DNA of 64,000 nt from CAIWHR01 sp963773195 (GCA_963773195.1 CAVZAE010000016.1:24143-88142), one strand, 5' to 3'; shown: positions 27,668-36,824, numbered from the stretch's first letter. Translations and numbers: made by a program. The notes: generated by a model not told the origin, from the sequence alone.

Positions 27668-28618
27668 CTACTCGGTAAACAGCGAGGACACCGACTCCTC
27701 GTTCGACACGCGTGTCATCGTCTCGGCCAGGAGCTGCGCGCACGAGAGCTGGCGGATGCGGGCGCACGCGCGTGCCTCTTCCGTAAGCGGAATCGTGTCG
27801 GTGACGACGATCTCGTCGAGCTCGGACGACGCGATCCTCGGCACCGCGCCGCCCGAGAGCACCGGATGGGTGCAGTACGCGACGACCTTCTTCGCGCCGT
27901 GTTCCTTCAGGGCCGTCGCCGCCTTGCACAGCGTGTTCGCCGTATCGACGATGTCGTCCATGATCACGCATGTGCGGCCGGAGACGTCGCCGATGATGTT
28001 CATCACCTCTGCCACATTGGCGCGCGGCCGCCGTTTGTCGATGATCGCGAGCTCGGAGTCCAAGCGCTTCGCGATCGCGCGCGCGCGGACGACGCCCCCC
28101 ACGTCCGGCGAGACGACGAGCAGGTCCTCGTAGCTCTGCTTCCACAGGTCGCCCAGCAGGATCGGCGTCGCGTAGATGTTGTCGACCGGGATGTTGAAGA
28201 AGCCCTGGATCTGGTCGGCGTGCAGGTCCATCACCATCACCCGATGGACGCCGACCGTCGTCAGCATGTCTGCGATGACCTTCGCCGTGATCGGCACGCG
28301 CGCCGAGCGCGGGCGCCGGTCCTGCCGAGCGTAGCCGAAATAGGGGATGCATGCGGTGATGCGCCCCGCCGACGCGCGCTTCAGCGCATCGGCCATCACC
28401 ATGATCTCCATCAGGCTGTCGTTCGTCGGCGCGCACGTCGACTGCAGCATGAAGGCATCGCGGCCGCGTACGTTCTCGAGCAGCTCGACCATCACTTCGC
28501 CGTCGGAGAACTTGCCTACCACGCAGCGCCCGAGGCTGATGTTGAGATGCCGACACACCGCTTCCGCAAGCTTCGGATTCGCGTTGCCGGTGAACACCCT
28601 CATGCGCTCGAACGCCAT
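27668..28618 (-). CDS. prs: Ribose-phosphate pyrophosphokinase (PRPP synthase)
   Basis: Prs makes PRPP from ribose-5-phosphate and ATP. The 316-residue class I enzyme starts MAFERMRVFTGNANPKLAEA. Landmarks are KFSDGEVMVEL, QSTCAPTNDSLMEIMVMADAL, the flexible-loop FGYARQDRR, and the PRPP-binding VIMDDIVDTANTL. Frames upstream of 28618 overlap the tRNA and are not used. It is directly downstream of ispE and tRNA-Gln, a standard betaproteobacterial order. The TAG stop is the edge of repeat copy B. Confidence 0.97.
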   Translation of the reverse strand: MAFERMRVFTGNANPKLAEAVCRHLNISLGRCVVGKFSDGEVMVELLENVRGRDAFMLQSTCAPTNDSLMEIMVMADALKRASAGRITACIPYFGYARQDRRPRSARVPITAKVIADMLTTVGVHRVMVMDLHADQIQGFFNIPVDNIYATPILLGDLWKQSYEDLLVVSPDVGGVVRARAIAKRLDSELAIIDKRRPRANVAEVMNIIGDVSGRTCVIMDDIVDTANTLCKAATALKEHGAKKVVAYCTHPVLSGGAVPRIASSELDEIVVTDTIPLTEEARACARIRQLSCAQLLAETMTRVSNEESVSSLFTE

Positions 28619-28686
28619 CGCGGCTCCGGCGCTACGCAGAGCGCCCCGGCCGGAGGAAAGCATCCGGCGGAGCGGTGAAGAAGGGG

Positions 28687-28760
28687 CTGGGGAGGAAGGA
28701 TTCGAACCCTCGAATGCCGGAATCAAAATCCGGTGCCTTAACCAACTTGGCGACTCCCCA
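28687..28760 (-). tRNA. tRNA-Gln (anticodon TTG)
   Basis: On the minus strand the sequence folds as a cloverleaf: acceptor TGGGGAG with CTCCCCA and discriminator G, a D-arm CGCCAAGTTGGTTAAGGC, anticodon arm CCGGATTTTGATTCCGG with TTG at the centre, and T-loop GGTTCGAATCC. The 3' CCA is not encoded. It sits between ispE and prs, as in many Betaproteobacteria. Confidence 0.96.
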
Positions 28761-28828
28761 GCGGAAGTAATCGGCGCGCCTGCATTGCGCAAGGCGCGGA
28801 TCGTCCCGCGTGGAACGTCCTCCGAGGA

Positions 28829-29665
28829 TCACGCGAGGGCCGTGAGCGGGTGGCGCGCGAGGGATCGCGCGACAAATCCGCGCGTGCCCGGCGGTCGCGC
28901 CAGGACGGCGCCCTGCGCCTGCTCGCCCGATGCAAACGACGCGAACACCGAACTCCCCGATCCCGTCATCCGCGCATGCGGCGAGCGCCTGCGCAATTCG
29001 GTCAGAGCAGCATGAATCTCCGGGTGGCGAGCACACGCCACGGACTCGAGATCGTTGCGGCCATAACCCTCGGAAAAGACATCCATTTTCGCCGACGGCG
29101 TGTCGCGTGTCAATTCCGGAGCCGCGAAAATCGCGGCGGTGGACGCCGCAACCGGAGGCGCAATGATCGCGAACCACATCGTGGGGAGCGTGACCTCGCG
29201 CAGCACGTCGCCGACGCCCGACGCAAACGCTGGCGAGCCGAATACGAAGAACGGGACATCCGCGCCGAGCGTCAAGCCGATCTCGATCAGCCGCGCGCGC
29301 GAAAGTCCGAGTCCCCACAACCGATTGAGCGCAAGCAGCACGCTCGCCGCGTCCGAGCTTCCTCCGCCAAGGCCACCGCCGACGGGAATCCGCTTGGTGA
29401 CCGCGATCTCGACACCCTGCCGGCAGTCCGTCGCGGCCTGGAGCGCGCGCGCGGCGCGTAACGCGAGATCGTCGGCGGGATCGACGTCATTCCAGCCCCC
29501 TGCGCGAGTGATCGTCCCGTCTTTGCGCACGGCCAACTCGATCACGTCCCCGACGTCGAGCGCGACGAACAGCGTTTCGAGGTTGTGCCGGCCATCGGGC
29601 CTTCGTCCCGTCACGTGCAGGAAGAGATTGAGCTTCGCCGGAGCCGGAACGGCCAGGGTCCTCAT
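28829..29665 (-). CDS. ispE: 4-diphosphocytidyl-2-C-methyl-D-erythritol kinase
   Basis: IspE phosphorylates CDP-methylerythritol in the non-mevalonate isoprenoid pathway. This 278-residue GHMP kinase has PAPAKLNLFLHVTGRRPDGRH at the start, the ATP-binding glycine-rich loop PVGGGLGGGSSDAA, and the C-terminal RMTGSGSSVFASF. Start is at MRTLAVPAPAK; upstream codons lie in lolB. It is downstream of lolB and upstream of tRNA-Gln and prs. Confidence 0.97.
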   Translation of the reverse strand: MRTLAVPAPAKLNLFLHVTGRRPDGRHNLETLFVALDVGDVIELAVRKDGTITRAGGWNDVDPADDLALRAARALQAATDCRQGVEIAVTKRIPVGGGLGGGSSDAASVLLALNRLWGLGLSRARLIEIGLTLGADVPFFVFGSPAFASGVGDVLREVTLPTMWFAIIAPPVAASTAAIFAAPELTRDTPSAKMDVFSEGYGRNDLESVACARHPEIHAALTELRRRSPHARMTGSGSSVFASFASGEQAQGAVLARPPGTRGFVARSLARHPLTALA

Positions 29666-29709
29666 GAAGCGGATTGTCGCCGCGCCCCTTCGAGCGCGCC
29701 ACTCTCGGG

Positions 29710-30270
29710 TCAGCGCCGCCGGAGTACGACAATGCGGATCTCGAGATCGCCCTGCGTCAGCTGCAGCCGCGACGGCAGTCGCGGGTCGTCGTCGGCGTAT
29801 CCGTAGACGATCTCCCAGCCATCCTGCCGAAGCACCGTGGCGCGGCCGGTCGCGTCGGGTTCGACCCAATACGGAGCGCCCGGGCGCGGCATCCCGCCAA
29901 TCCATGCCGACAAGCCTTGGACGGGCACGGGCGCGCCCAGCGCGCGCTCGGTGAGACGGCCCCAGTCGGACGCCTCCTCGCGGCGACCGTCGGCCATGCG
30001 CAGCTCGTAACGTGACGCGCTCTGGTCACCCGAAATCTCGGCGACCGCTTGGCCAAGCGGCGTCGTGACCACGAGGTCATCCTGCGGCGGCGCATGGCGC
30101 CAGGTGAAGTTCGCCGTCACGGCATCGCTCGCGCGGCGGGCGGAGAGGCGGCCATCGATCGCGAACGGGGCGTCGCCCGTCGCCGGCGCTATCGGGGGCG
30201 CGATGACCGGTGAAGTGGCGCACCCCGCGATCACGAACGCCGCGATGACGGCGCTCGCGCCGCGGAGCAT
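29710..30270 (-). CDS. lolB: Outer-membrane lipoprotein insertion protein LolB
   Basis: LolB accepts lipoproteins from LolA and places them in the outer membrane. The 186-residue precursor has a lipoprotein signal with lipobox IAGC (residues 14-17), then FAIDGRLSARRASDAVTANFTW, LVVTTPLGQAVAEI and DWGRLTERALGAPVPVQGLSAWIGG, as in LolB. It begins 13 bases after the TPR-protein stop and precedes ispE, the usual order. Confidence 0.93.
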   Translation of the reverse strand: MLRGASAVIAAFVIAGCATSPVIAPPIAPATGDAPFAIDGRLSARRASDAVTANFTWRHAPPQDDLVVTTPLGQAVAEISGDQSASRYELRMADGRREEASDWGRLTERALGAPVPVQGLSAWIGGMPRPGAPYWVEPDATGRATVLRQDGWEIVYGYADDDPRLPSRLQLTQGDLEIRIVVLRRR

Positions 30271-30283
30271 CAAGCGCCGTTCC

Positions 30284-32059
30284 TTACGGCGCGAGCCGGC
30301 GCATCGTCTCGAGCAGCACCGGATTGTCGGGCGTCGACTTGAGTTGCGACTGCCACACTTCGCGGGCCGGCGCGCGCTCACCCTTCGCCCAGAGCACTTC
30401 GCCCAGGTGCGCAGCGATCTCCGGATCCTGGCGGTCGGCGAGCGCGCGGCGCAGGTAATCCTCCGCTTCGGTGAGATGCCCCATCCGGAACTGCGCCCAG
30501 CCCATGCTGTCGAGGATGAACGGGTCTCCAGGCGAGAGCTTGAGCGCGCGTTCGATCAGCGCTACGCCTTCGGCCGTGCGCGGCGTGCGATCGACGAGCG
30601 TGTAGCCGAGCGCGTTCAGCGCCTGCGCGTTGTCGGGACGAAGCTCGATCAGGCGCGTCAGGCGCGCTTCGAGGATGTCGATCTTGTCGAGCTTTTCCGC
30701 GACCATCGCGACGTCGTAGAGCAGATCCGGTTCGTCCGGATGCTCGATCAGCGCCTGCGAGAGCACTTGATAGGCGCCCGCGTTGTCGCCGGCGTCACGG
30801 AGGATCTGCGCCTCGGTCTGCCGGACCTGCACGCGCTGCTCGATCGTCACGGCCGGCAGGTCGGCGAGATAGTGCCGGGCCTCGTCGAGCTTGCCCTGCT
30901 TGCCCAACATGGTCGCCGCACGAAGCTTGGCGATCCACCCGCGTTCGCCGTCCGGCACGGCCTTGTAGCGCTCGAAGGCGAGGTCGTAGCGGCCTGTCTC
31001 CTCGGCGATCTGCGCCTGGTAGAACTCGACGCCACCGTTCTCGTCGTAGTTCGCGTCGTGAAGGTCCTGGAACAGCTTTTCCGCGGTCTCCCAGTCCTTC
31101 ATCTGGACGGCGAGCGCGGCGATGGCAAACTCGTAGTCGCGGTTCGAGTGGTCGGAGGCCCAGAACCGTTCGAAGATCACGCGCGCGTCGCCATAGCGCT
31201 TCTGCTCGACATAGAACTGGGCGAGCGATCCGGCCGCCGCTTTCGAATCGGGGTGCGCTTCGAGATAGGCGACGAGATAGTCGATCGCTTCCTGCGGCGA
31301 TCGCTTGGCCAGGATCTCGGCCTTCAGCATCGCCGCGCGCTCCCAGCCGGGCTTGAGTAGCAGCGCGCGGTCGACCTCGCGCAGCGCCGTGGCCTGCGTC
31401 GCCATGTCGGCGAGCCCCGTGTTGTACGCCGCGAGCGCGACCGCGAAACGCGCCTCGGGGAGATCGGGATACGGCTGCGCGACAGACTCGACGAGCTTGA
31501 ACGTCGCCTGCTTGTCCGGCTCCTGCGCCAGCAGGCGGTTCAGCTGGAGGAAGGCTTCAGAAAGCGCGGTCGGTGACGACGACGCGTCCGCGAGCACACG
31601 CTCGAGCTCAGCCTTGAGGTCGGTGCCGACGCCGGGGCTGTCGAAGCCTTTGCCCCCCGCTCCGCTCGCGAGCGCCGCGAGAAGCTGCTTCGGGCGCTGT
31701 GCCTGCGGTTCGATCTCGCTCCAGAGGCGCGCCGACTCGACGCTCAACGAGCGCGCTCGCGCCCCGACGGCGATCTCGGTCGCGCGTCGGGCAAGCACCG
31801 GATCGCGGGTCTCCCGCGCCGCCTCGAGGTACGACCGTGCGGCAAGCGCAGGCTCGCCACGCTGGAGCGCAACATCCCCCAGCAGGATCCGGTACATGAG
31901 CTCGGCCGTGAGACTGCTTTCGGCCGCGGCGCCCGGTTTCGCCGGCGCCGCAGGCTCGTTGCCCGGGAACTGGCCTGACGCTGGAACTGCGGCGCCCACC
32001 GCGACGCAGGCCAGCGCAGCGGTGAGTCCCAACCGACGAATTTGAGCCAACCTTGCCAT
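30284..32059 (-). CDS. TPR-repeat periplasmic protein
   Basis: The 591-residue protein has a signal peptide (about residues 1-29, AVGAAVPASGQ) and many tetratricopeptide repeats through residues 50-585. Clear ones are ALNALGYTLVDRTPRTAEGVALIERALKL and DSMGWAQFRMGHLTEAEDYLRRAL. Such genes usually sit directly before lolB in Betaproteobacteria and may help assemble outer-membrane or lipoprotein machinery, but no function is established. Start chosen at MARLAQIRRL to give the signal peptide; 31 upstream in-frame codons were excluded. Divergent from mutM. Confidence 0.88.
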   Translation of the reverse strand: MARLAQIRRLGLTAALACVAVGAAVPASGQFPGNEPAAPAKPGAAAESSLTAELMYRILLGDVALQRGEPALAARSYLEAARETRDPVLARRATEIAVGARARSLSVESARLWSEIEPQAQRPKQLLAALASGAGGKGFDSPGVGTDLKAELERVLADASSSPTALSEAFLQLNRLLAQEPDKQATFKLVESVAQPYPDLPEARFAVALAAYNTGLADMATQATALREVDRALLLKPGWERAAMLKAEILAKRSPQEAIDYLVAYLEAHPDSKAAAGSLAQFYVEQKRYGDARVIFERFWASDHSNRDYEFAIAALAVQMKDWETAEKLFQDLHDANYDENGGVEFYQAQIAEETGRYDLAFERYKAVPDGERGWIAKLRAATMLGKQGKLDEARHYLADLPAVTIEQRVQVRQTEAQILRDAGDNAGAYQVLSQALIEHPDEPDLLYDVAMVAEKLDKIDILEARLTRLIELRPDNAQALNALGYTLVDRTPRTAEGVALIERALKLSPGDPFILDSMGWAQFRMGHLTEAEDYLRRALADRQDPEIAAHLGEVLWAKGERAPAREVWQSQLKSTPDNPVLLETMRRLAP

Positions 32060-32196
32060 CCTGCGTTGTGATGCTGCCCGGGTCGAGCCAAGCAGCGCCG
32101 GGAACCGTGCCGGGAAGCCGTTCAGTCTAGGGTATATTGGGCGCTGCAACAAACGCGCCCTTCCCGCCCGCCCGATTCGCCCTTTCCCGCCCCCGC

Positions 32197-33012
32197 ATGC
32201 CCGAGTTGCCCGAAGTCGAGACGACGCGCCGAGGCATCGGCCCGCTGGCAGTCGGACGTCGCGTAGCGGCCCTAAGAATCTACGACCGGCGGCTCCGCTG
32301 GCCGGTTCCCGCGGCGCTCGAACAAGCCGTCACCGGACGAACGATCGACGGGCTCGACCGGCGAAGCAAGTACTTGCTTTTCCGGGTCGGTGAACACACG
32401 CTCCTGCTTCATCTCGGGATGACGGGAAGCCTGCGCGCTTTCACCCGCGTGCCGCCGCGCACCGCGCATGACCATTTCGACTTGGTGCTCGACTCGGGCG
32501 TCACGCTTCGATTCCGAGATCCGAGGCGCTTCGGCGCGCTGTTGTGGCTCCCGTCGCCGGCGGCAAAGCATCCCCTCTTGGCCTCACTGGGTCCGGAGCC
32601 TTTCGATCCCGCCTGCACCGGCCGTTACCTTTGGGAGGCGACGCGTCGCCGGACGGCCGCGATCAAGCTCGCGCTCATGGACAATCACCTGGTCGTGGGG
32701 GTCGGCAACATCTATGCGAACGAGGCCTTGTTCCGCGCCGGCATCCGGCCGACGACGCGAGCGAACCGCGTGTCGCTCGCCCGCTACGAACGACTGCTGG
32801 TCGCGGTCCGGGAGACGCTGTCCGAAGCGATCGCCAAGGGCGGCTCAACGCTGCGCGACTACGTCGACAGCCGAGGCGAGCCCGGGTACTTCCAGCTGGA
32901 CTATCGCGTCTATGGCCGGGAGGGGCTGCCCTGCCGCGATTGCCGCAGCGCAATAAAATCGGCGCGCCTTGGCGGCCGGGCGACCACGTATTGCCCCCGT
33001 TGCCAGCGCTAA
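32197..33012 (+). CDS. mutM: Formamidopyrimidine-DNA glycosylase (MutM/Fpg)
   Basis: MutM removes 8-oxoguanine and formamidopyrimidines. The 271-residue protein has the catalytic N-terminus PELPEVETTRRG (P2, E3), the conserved LLFRVGEHTLLLHLGMTGSL, GVGNIYANEALFRAGIRP, and a C-terminal zinc finger CRDC-N16-CPRC. Start at MPELPE; 20 upstream codons would hide the catalytic proline and were rejected. TATATT before the gene may be a -10 box. The dynamin-like gene follows; mutY, common here in relatives, is absent. Confidence 0.97.
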   Translation: MPELPEVETTRRGIGPLAVGRRVAALRIYDRRLRWPVPAALEQAVTGRTIDGLDRRSKYLLFRVGEHTLLLHLGMTGSLRAFTRVPPRTAHDHFDLVLDSGVTLRFRDPRRFGALLWLPSPAAKHPLLASLGPEPFDPACTGRYLWEATRRRTAAIKLALMDNHLVVGVGNIYANEALFRAGIRPTTRANRVSLARYERLLVAVRETLSEAIAKGGSTLRDYVDSRGEPGYFQLDYRVYGREGLPCRDCRSAIKSARLGGRATTYCPRCQR

Positions 33013-33121
33013 TCAGTACGCCCGTCCGCTCGCGGCGCCCGACCCCCGGTTTCGGCATGGGAAGTGCTAGCTGTGCCGTGCTAGCCTCTTGTTCCCCATC
33101 CGACTGCACGCCCGTTCGATC

Positions 33122-35101
33122 ATGTCGCCGGTCAGCGCCCCTGCCCGCGAGCTCGCCGCTCGGTTCGAGGCCTACAGCGATTGGCGTCGCCGGCTTTCGG
33201 CCGGGATCTCCGCGCTGCACGACTGGCTCGCGCAGCAGGATCTGGCCGATGCCCAAATCGACCTCAAGGTCCAGCAGCTGCTCGAGCGGCTGCATCAGGA
33301 CAAGCTCGTCGTCGCGTTCGTCGCCGAGTTCTCGCGCGGCAAGTCGGAGCTGATCAACGCGATCTTCTTCGCGGACTTCGGCCAGCGCCTCCTGCCCTCG
33401 TCGGCGGGCCGCACGACGATGTGCCCCACGGAGCTCCTTTACGACGCGTCGCGCGCGCCTTCGATCCGCCTCCTGCCGATCGAGACGCGGTTGAAGGACG
33501 CCACGGTCGCCGAATTCAAGAACTACGCCGACGAGTGGGTGACGCTCCCGCTCGACCTCTCGAACGCCGACCGGATGAGCGAAGCGCTCTCGCGGGTGTC
33601 GCAGGTGAAGCGCGTCCCGGTGGCGCTCGCACGCAAATACGGACTGTACGAAGACGAGGATTTCCTTTCCGTGCTCGAATCCGAAGGCGAGGGCGCCGTC
33701 GACATTCCCTGTTGGCGGCATGCGGTGATCAACTTCCCGCATCCGCTCTTGCAGCAGGGACTGGTGATCCTCGACACCCCGGGCCTGAACGCGATCGGCA
33801 CCGAGCCCGAGCTCACGCTCAACCTCTTGCCGAACGCGCACGCGGTGCTGTTCATTCTCGCTGCGGACGCAGGGGTGACCAAGACGGATCTCGAGGTTTG
33901 GAACAAGCACCTCGCGGGAGAGGACGAGGCGACGCGCGCCGGGCGCATCGTCATTCTGAACAAGATCGACGGGCTGTGGGACGACCTCAGGGCCGCTGCC
34001 GACATTGAAGCGGAGATCGGCCGGCAGGTCGCCTCGTCGGCGCAGCTGCTTGCGATCCCCACGGCGCAGGTCTTCGCGGTCTCCGCGCAGAAGGCGCTGG
34101 TCGCGAAAGTCAACGGCGACGACGCGCTGCTCACGCGAAGCCGGCTGCCCGTGCTGGAAGACGCGCTGTCGCGCAAGCTCATCCCGGCGAAGCGCGACAT
34201 CGTCGGCGCTGCGACCCAGTCCGAGCTCCGTGCGCTCGCCGCCGGCGTGCGCGCGCTGCTCGATGCGCGGCAGAGCGGCATCTCCGAGCAGTTGACCGAG
34301 CTCCGCGCGCTCCGCGGCAAGAACCAGGACGTCGTCGAGCACATGATGGACCGCGTCCGGCAGGAGAAGGAGCTTTTCGAACGCGGGCTCCAACGCTTCA
34401 CGGCGCTCCGGACGGTGTTCTCGCAGCAGACGAATCAGCTCTTCGACGTCATCGGCCTCGATGCGCTACGCGAGAACGCCGCCCGCACGCGGCGCCAGAT
34501 CGAGAGTAGCCCGTTCACTAAAGGCGTCCGTGGCGCGATGGGCGAGTTCTTCGCGACGATCCGGCACGGTTTCGACGATGCCGGCCGGCGGAGCTCCGAG
34601 ATCCACGACATGATGCAGGCGATGTACGCGCGCTTCGCGAAGGAGCAGGGCCTCGAACGCTACACGCCGCCGCCGTTCTCGGTGCTCAAGTACCAGAAGG
34701 AGATCGACCGGCTCGAACGCGCGTACAACCAGCACTTCAACACGCTGTGGAACATGGTCAGCAAGGCCAAGTTCTCGCTGATGAAACGCTTCTTCGAGAC
34801 GATCGCCTCGCGCGCGAAACACGTCTACGACATCGCCAATCGCGACCTCGACAGCTGGTTGCGCGCGGTGATGTCGCCGCTCGAGACGCAGGTGAAGGAG
34901 CATCACCTGCAGCTCCGCCGCCGCCTCGAGAGCATCAAGCGGATCCACCGCGCGTCCGGCGAGCTTGAGGACCGCGTCGCCGAGCTCGTGGGCCAGGAGG
35001 AGGCGCTCGCGGCGCAGGTGGGCGCGCTCGCGGCCGAGTGCGCGGCGATCGCCGCGATCATTCAAAACCCCGACGGGTTACCGCTGGCGGCGAACGCCTA
35101 G
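33122..35101 (+). CDS. Dynamin-family GTPase
   Basis: The 659-residue protein has a dynamin GTPase domain in the first half. The P-loop is AEFSRGKSEL (residues about 70-79), lacking the usual first glycine. The switch region is AGRTTMCPTEL, G3 is LDTPG and G4 is NKID. The second half is long and helical with coiled-coil stretches, a stalk-like segment KYQKEIDRLERAYNQHFNTLW, and an Ala-rich end. Bacterial dynamin-like proteins act on membranes (fusion, repair, phage defence); the role here is unknown. It is a frequent neighbour of mutM in Betaproteobacteria. Its TAG stop borders tandem repeats C1 and C2. Confidence 0.9.
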   Translation: MSPVSAPARELAARFEAYSDWRRRLSAGISALHDWLAQQDLADAQIDLKVQQLLERLHQDKLVVAFVAEFSRGKSELINAIFFADFGQRLLPSSAGRTTMCPTELLYDASRAPSIRLLPIETRLKDATVAEFKNYADEWVTLPLDLSNADRMSEALSRVSQVKRVPVALARKYGLYEDEDFLSVLESEGEGAVDIPCWRHAVINFPHPLLQQGLVILDTPGLNAIGTEPELTLNLLPNAHAVLFILAADAGVTKTDLEVWNKHLAGEDEATRAGRIVILNKIDGLWDDLRAAADIEAEIGRQVASSAQLLAIPTAQVFAVSAQKALVAKVNGDDALLTRSRLPVLEDALSRKLIPAKRDIVGAATQSELRALAAGVRALLDARQSGISEQLTELRALRGKNQDVVEHMMDRVRQEKELFERGLQRFTALRTVFSQQTNQLFDVIGLDALRENAARTRRQIESSPFTKGVRGAMGEFFATIRHGFDDAGRRSSEIHDMMQAMYARFAKEQGLERYTPPPFSVLKYQKEIDRLERAYNQHFNTLWNMVSKAKFSLMKRFFETIASRAKHVYDIANRDLDSWLRAVMSPLETQVKEHHLQLRRRLESIKRIHRASGELEDRVAELVGQEEALAAQVGALAAECAAIAAIIQNPDGLPLAANA

Positions 35102-35216
35102 CGGCGCGAGCGGCAAGCAGGGGCCCCAGAGCATGCTTGGGGATGCGAGCAATCGCGAGTCGACGCTGGCGGCCGACGGAAGGGCGCAACGGGGCTCGCG
35201 ATCGGTTCGGAGGCCG
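35102..35216 (+). repeat. Stop-codon-associated structured repeat, copy C1
   Basis: A 115-base unit starts immediately after the TAG of the dynamin-like gene: CGGCGCGAGCGGC, GGGGCCCC, a hairpin around AGCATGCT, the GCGA-GCAA-TCGC mini-hairpin, GGCGGCCGAC, and GGAGGCCG at the end. It is followed head-to-tail by C2 with only a few differences, including one extra A. Confidence 0.85.
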
Positions 35217-35330
35217 CGGCGCGAGCGGCAAGCAGGGGCCCCAAGCATGCTTGGGGATGCGAGCAATCGCGAGTCGACGCAGGCGGCCGACGGAAGGGCG
35301 CAACGGGACTCGCGAGCGGTTCGGAGGCCG
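35217..35330 (+). repeat. Stop-codon-associated structured repeat, copy C2
   Basis: A 114-base unit nearly identical to C1. It contains an 18-base perfect palindrome, CCCCAAGCATGCTTGGGG (35239-35256), and the GNRA-type mini-hairpin. A third unit begins at 35331 (CGGCGCGAGC) but breaks off after ten bases. The block lies between the convergent dynamin-like and ferredoxin genes, where no other terminator is seen. Confidence 0.85.
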
Positions 35331-35367
35331 CGGCGCGAGCTTCGCAGCGGACGCGGAAAACCGCGGC

Positions 35368-35625
35368 TCAGGCGGCCTTGTCCGCCATCAAGCCTTCGTA
35401 TTTGAGTCTTAAGGCGTCCTTCGTCTCGACATGCGCCGGATCGACGGGGATGCAGTCGACCGGGCAGACCTCGACGCACTGCGGCTTGTCGAAATGGCCC
35501 ACGCATTCGGTGCACCTGGCGGGGTCGATGACGTAGATCTCGAGGCCTTGCGAGATCGCGCTGTTCGGGCACTCGGGCTCGCAGACGTCGCAGTTGATGC
35601 ACTCGTCGGTGATGATGAGCGCCAT
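35368..35625 (-). CDS. YfhL-family 2[4Fe-4S] ferredoxin
   Basis: The 85-residue protein starts MALIITDECINCDVCEPECP. Two 4Fe-4S clusters are bound by CINCDVCEPECP (CxxCxxCxxxCP) and CTEC..CVEVCP, with the eight-residue insert GHFDKPQ in the second motif, as in YfhL/Allochromatium-type ferredoxins. It carries electrons at low potential. It lies 10 bases after coaD, the usual arrangement in Betaproteobacteria. The redox partner is not clear. Confidence 0.95.
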   Translation of the reverse strand: MALIITDECINCDVCEPECPNSAISQGLEIYVIDPARCTECVGHFDKPQCVEVCPVDCIPVDPAHVETKDALRLKYEGLMADKAA

Positions 35626-35635
35626 GGGAAGGCGA

Positions 35636-36127
35636 TCAGGCGCCACGCTCCTGGGCCACCTTGGCCGCGAGGCGCGCGAGCACGATCGGATGGACGAACG
35701 ACGAGACGTCGCCGCCGAACGTCGCGATTTCCCGGACGATGGTCGCCGAGACGAACATGTACTGCTCCGAAGGCGTGAGGAACAGGGTTTCGACCTCGGG
35801 GTAGAGAATCCGGTTCATTCCCGCCATCTGGAACTCGTACTCGAAGTCCGACGCGGCGCGCAGGCCACGCAGGATCGCGCGCGAGCCCTGCGCATGTACG
35901 AAATCCATGAGGAGCGTCGAGAACGACGCGACCTCGACGTTCGTGTACGGCGCGAGGACCTCGCGTGCCATCGCGACGCGTTCCTCGGACGTGAAGAACG
36001 GGCGTTTCGACTCGCTAACCGCCACGCCGACGACCACGCGGTCGAACAGGCGTGCCGCGCGGCGAACGATGTCCTCGTGGCCGCGGGTCAGCGGGTCGAA
36101 CGTGCCTGGATAGACGACCTTGAGCAT
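35636..36127 (-). CDS. coaD: Phosphopantetheine adenylyltransferase
   Basis: CoaD performs the fourth step of coenzyme A synthesis. The 163-residue protein has the nucleotidyltransferase motif YPGTFDPLTRGHEDI (T/HxGH class), the AILRGLRAASDFEYEFQMAGMNR segment, and SATIVREIATFGGDVSSFV near the end. The size is normal. It follows rsmD and precedes the ferredoxin gene on the same strand. Confidence 0.97.
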   Translation of the reverse strand: MLKVVYPGTFDPLTRGHEDIVRRAARLFDRVVVGVAVSESKRPFFTSEERVAMAREVLAPYTNVEVASFSTLLMDFVHAQGSRAILRGLRAASDFEYEFQMAGMNRILYPEVETLFLTPSEQYMFVSATIVREIATFGGDVSSFVHPIVLARLAAKVAQERGA

Positions 36128-36186
36128 GAAGGGCGGGATGCCGCCGGGCGGAAAACGGATGTGCGATGCGGACCGGGCCCCTCACG

Positions 36187-36738
36187 TCAGCGCGCGCCGG
36201 CGAAAAGATGATAATGCACCTGCCCTGCCTTGTCGCTGCGGTAGGTCGCGAGCCCCGTCGGCGGCGCAAGCGACACGCCCGCCTCCGCGTAGATGAATCC
36301 GTGCGCCGCGAGGCGCGCCGCGCACGCCGGCAGGAGCCACGGCCAAGGATCCTCTTTGAACGGCGGGTCGGCGAAGATCACGTCGAACTCGCGTCGGTCG
36401 GCGGCGAGGAACGCGCGCGCGTCGGCGATGTGGGTTTCCACGGCATTCGCGCCCAGGAGCGCAGCCGTCGCCGCGAGCGCGTCGATGAGGGGGCGGCTTC
36501 GATCCACCGCCACCGCGAGCGTCGCGCCGCGGGATGTTGCTTCCAGGGACAGCGCACCGGAGCCGGCATAGAGATCGAGACAGCGGCGCCCCGCGAGGTC
36601 CTGTCCCAGCCAGTTGAACAGCGTCTCCCGGACGCGGTCGGGGGTCGGACGCAGCCCGGGGACCGCGGGAAAGCGCACCACCCGGCCGCGGAAGGCGCCG
36701 CCGATGATCCGGACACGGTTCGCGCGGGAGGGGGGCAT
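36187..36738 (-). CDS. rsmD: 16S rRNA (guanine966-N2)-methyltransferase
   Basis: RsmD methylates G966 of 16S rRNA. The 183-residue protein has VRIIGGAFRGRVVRFP near the start, GLRPTPDRVRETLFNWL, the SAM-binding LDLYAGSGALSLEA, and the catalytic DPPF. Start placed at MPPSRANRVRI; the 18 codons upstream are not conserved and run toward the ftsY promoter. Divergent from ftsY, as is common. Confidence 0.95.
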   Translation of the reverse strand: MPPSRANRVRIIGGAFRGRVVRFPAVPGLRPTPDRVRETLFNWLGQDLAGRRCLDLYAGSGALSLEATSRGATLAVAVDRSRPLIDALAATAALLGANAVETHIADARAFLAADRREFDVIFADPPFKEDPWPWLLPACAARLAAHGFIYAEAGVSLAPPTGLATYRSDKAGQVHYHLFAGAR

Positions 36739-36824
36739 CGCGAGGCAAGCCGGTAAAATTATAGCGGCGACAGCGCAGTCCTCCCGCTGCACCGTGCGTT
36801 GGCCCCCGTCCCTCTCCCTTTCCG

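Noticed and set aside
35102..35340. Tandem repeats as a CRISPR array
   Set aside because: Units are 115 bases, directly adjacent with no spacers, and no cas genes are near.
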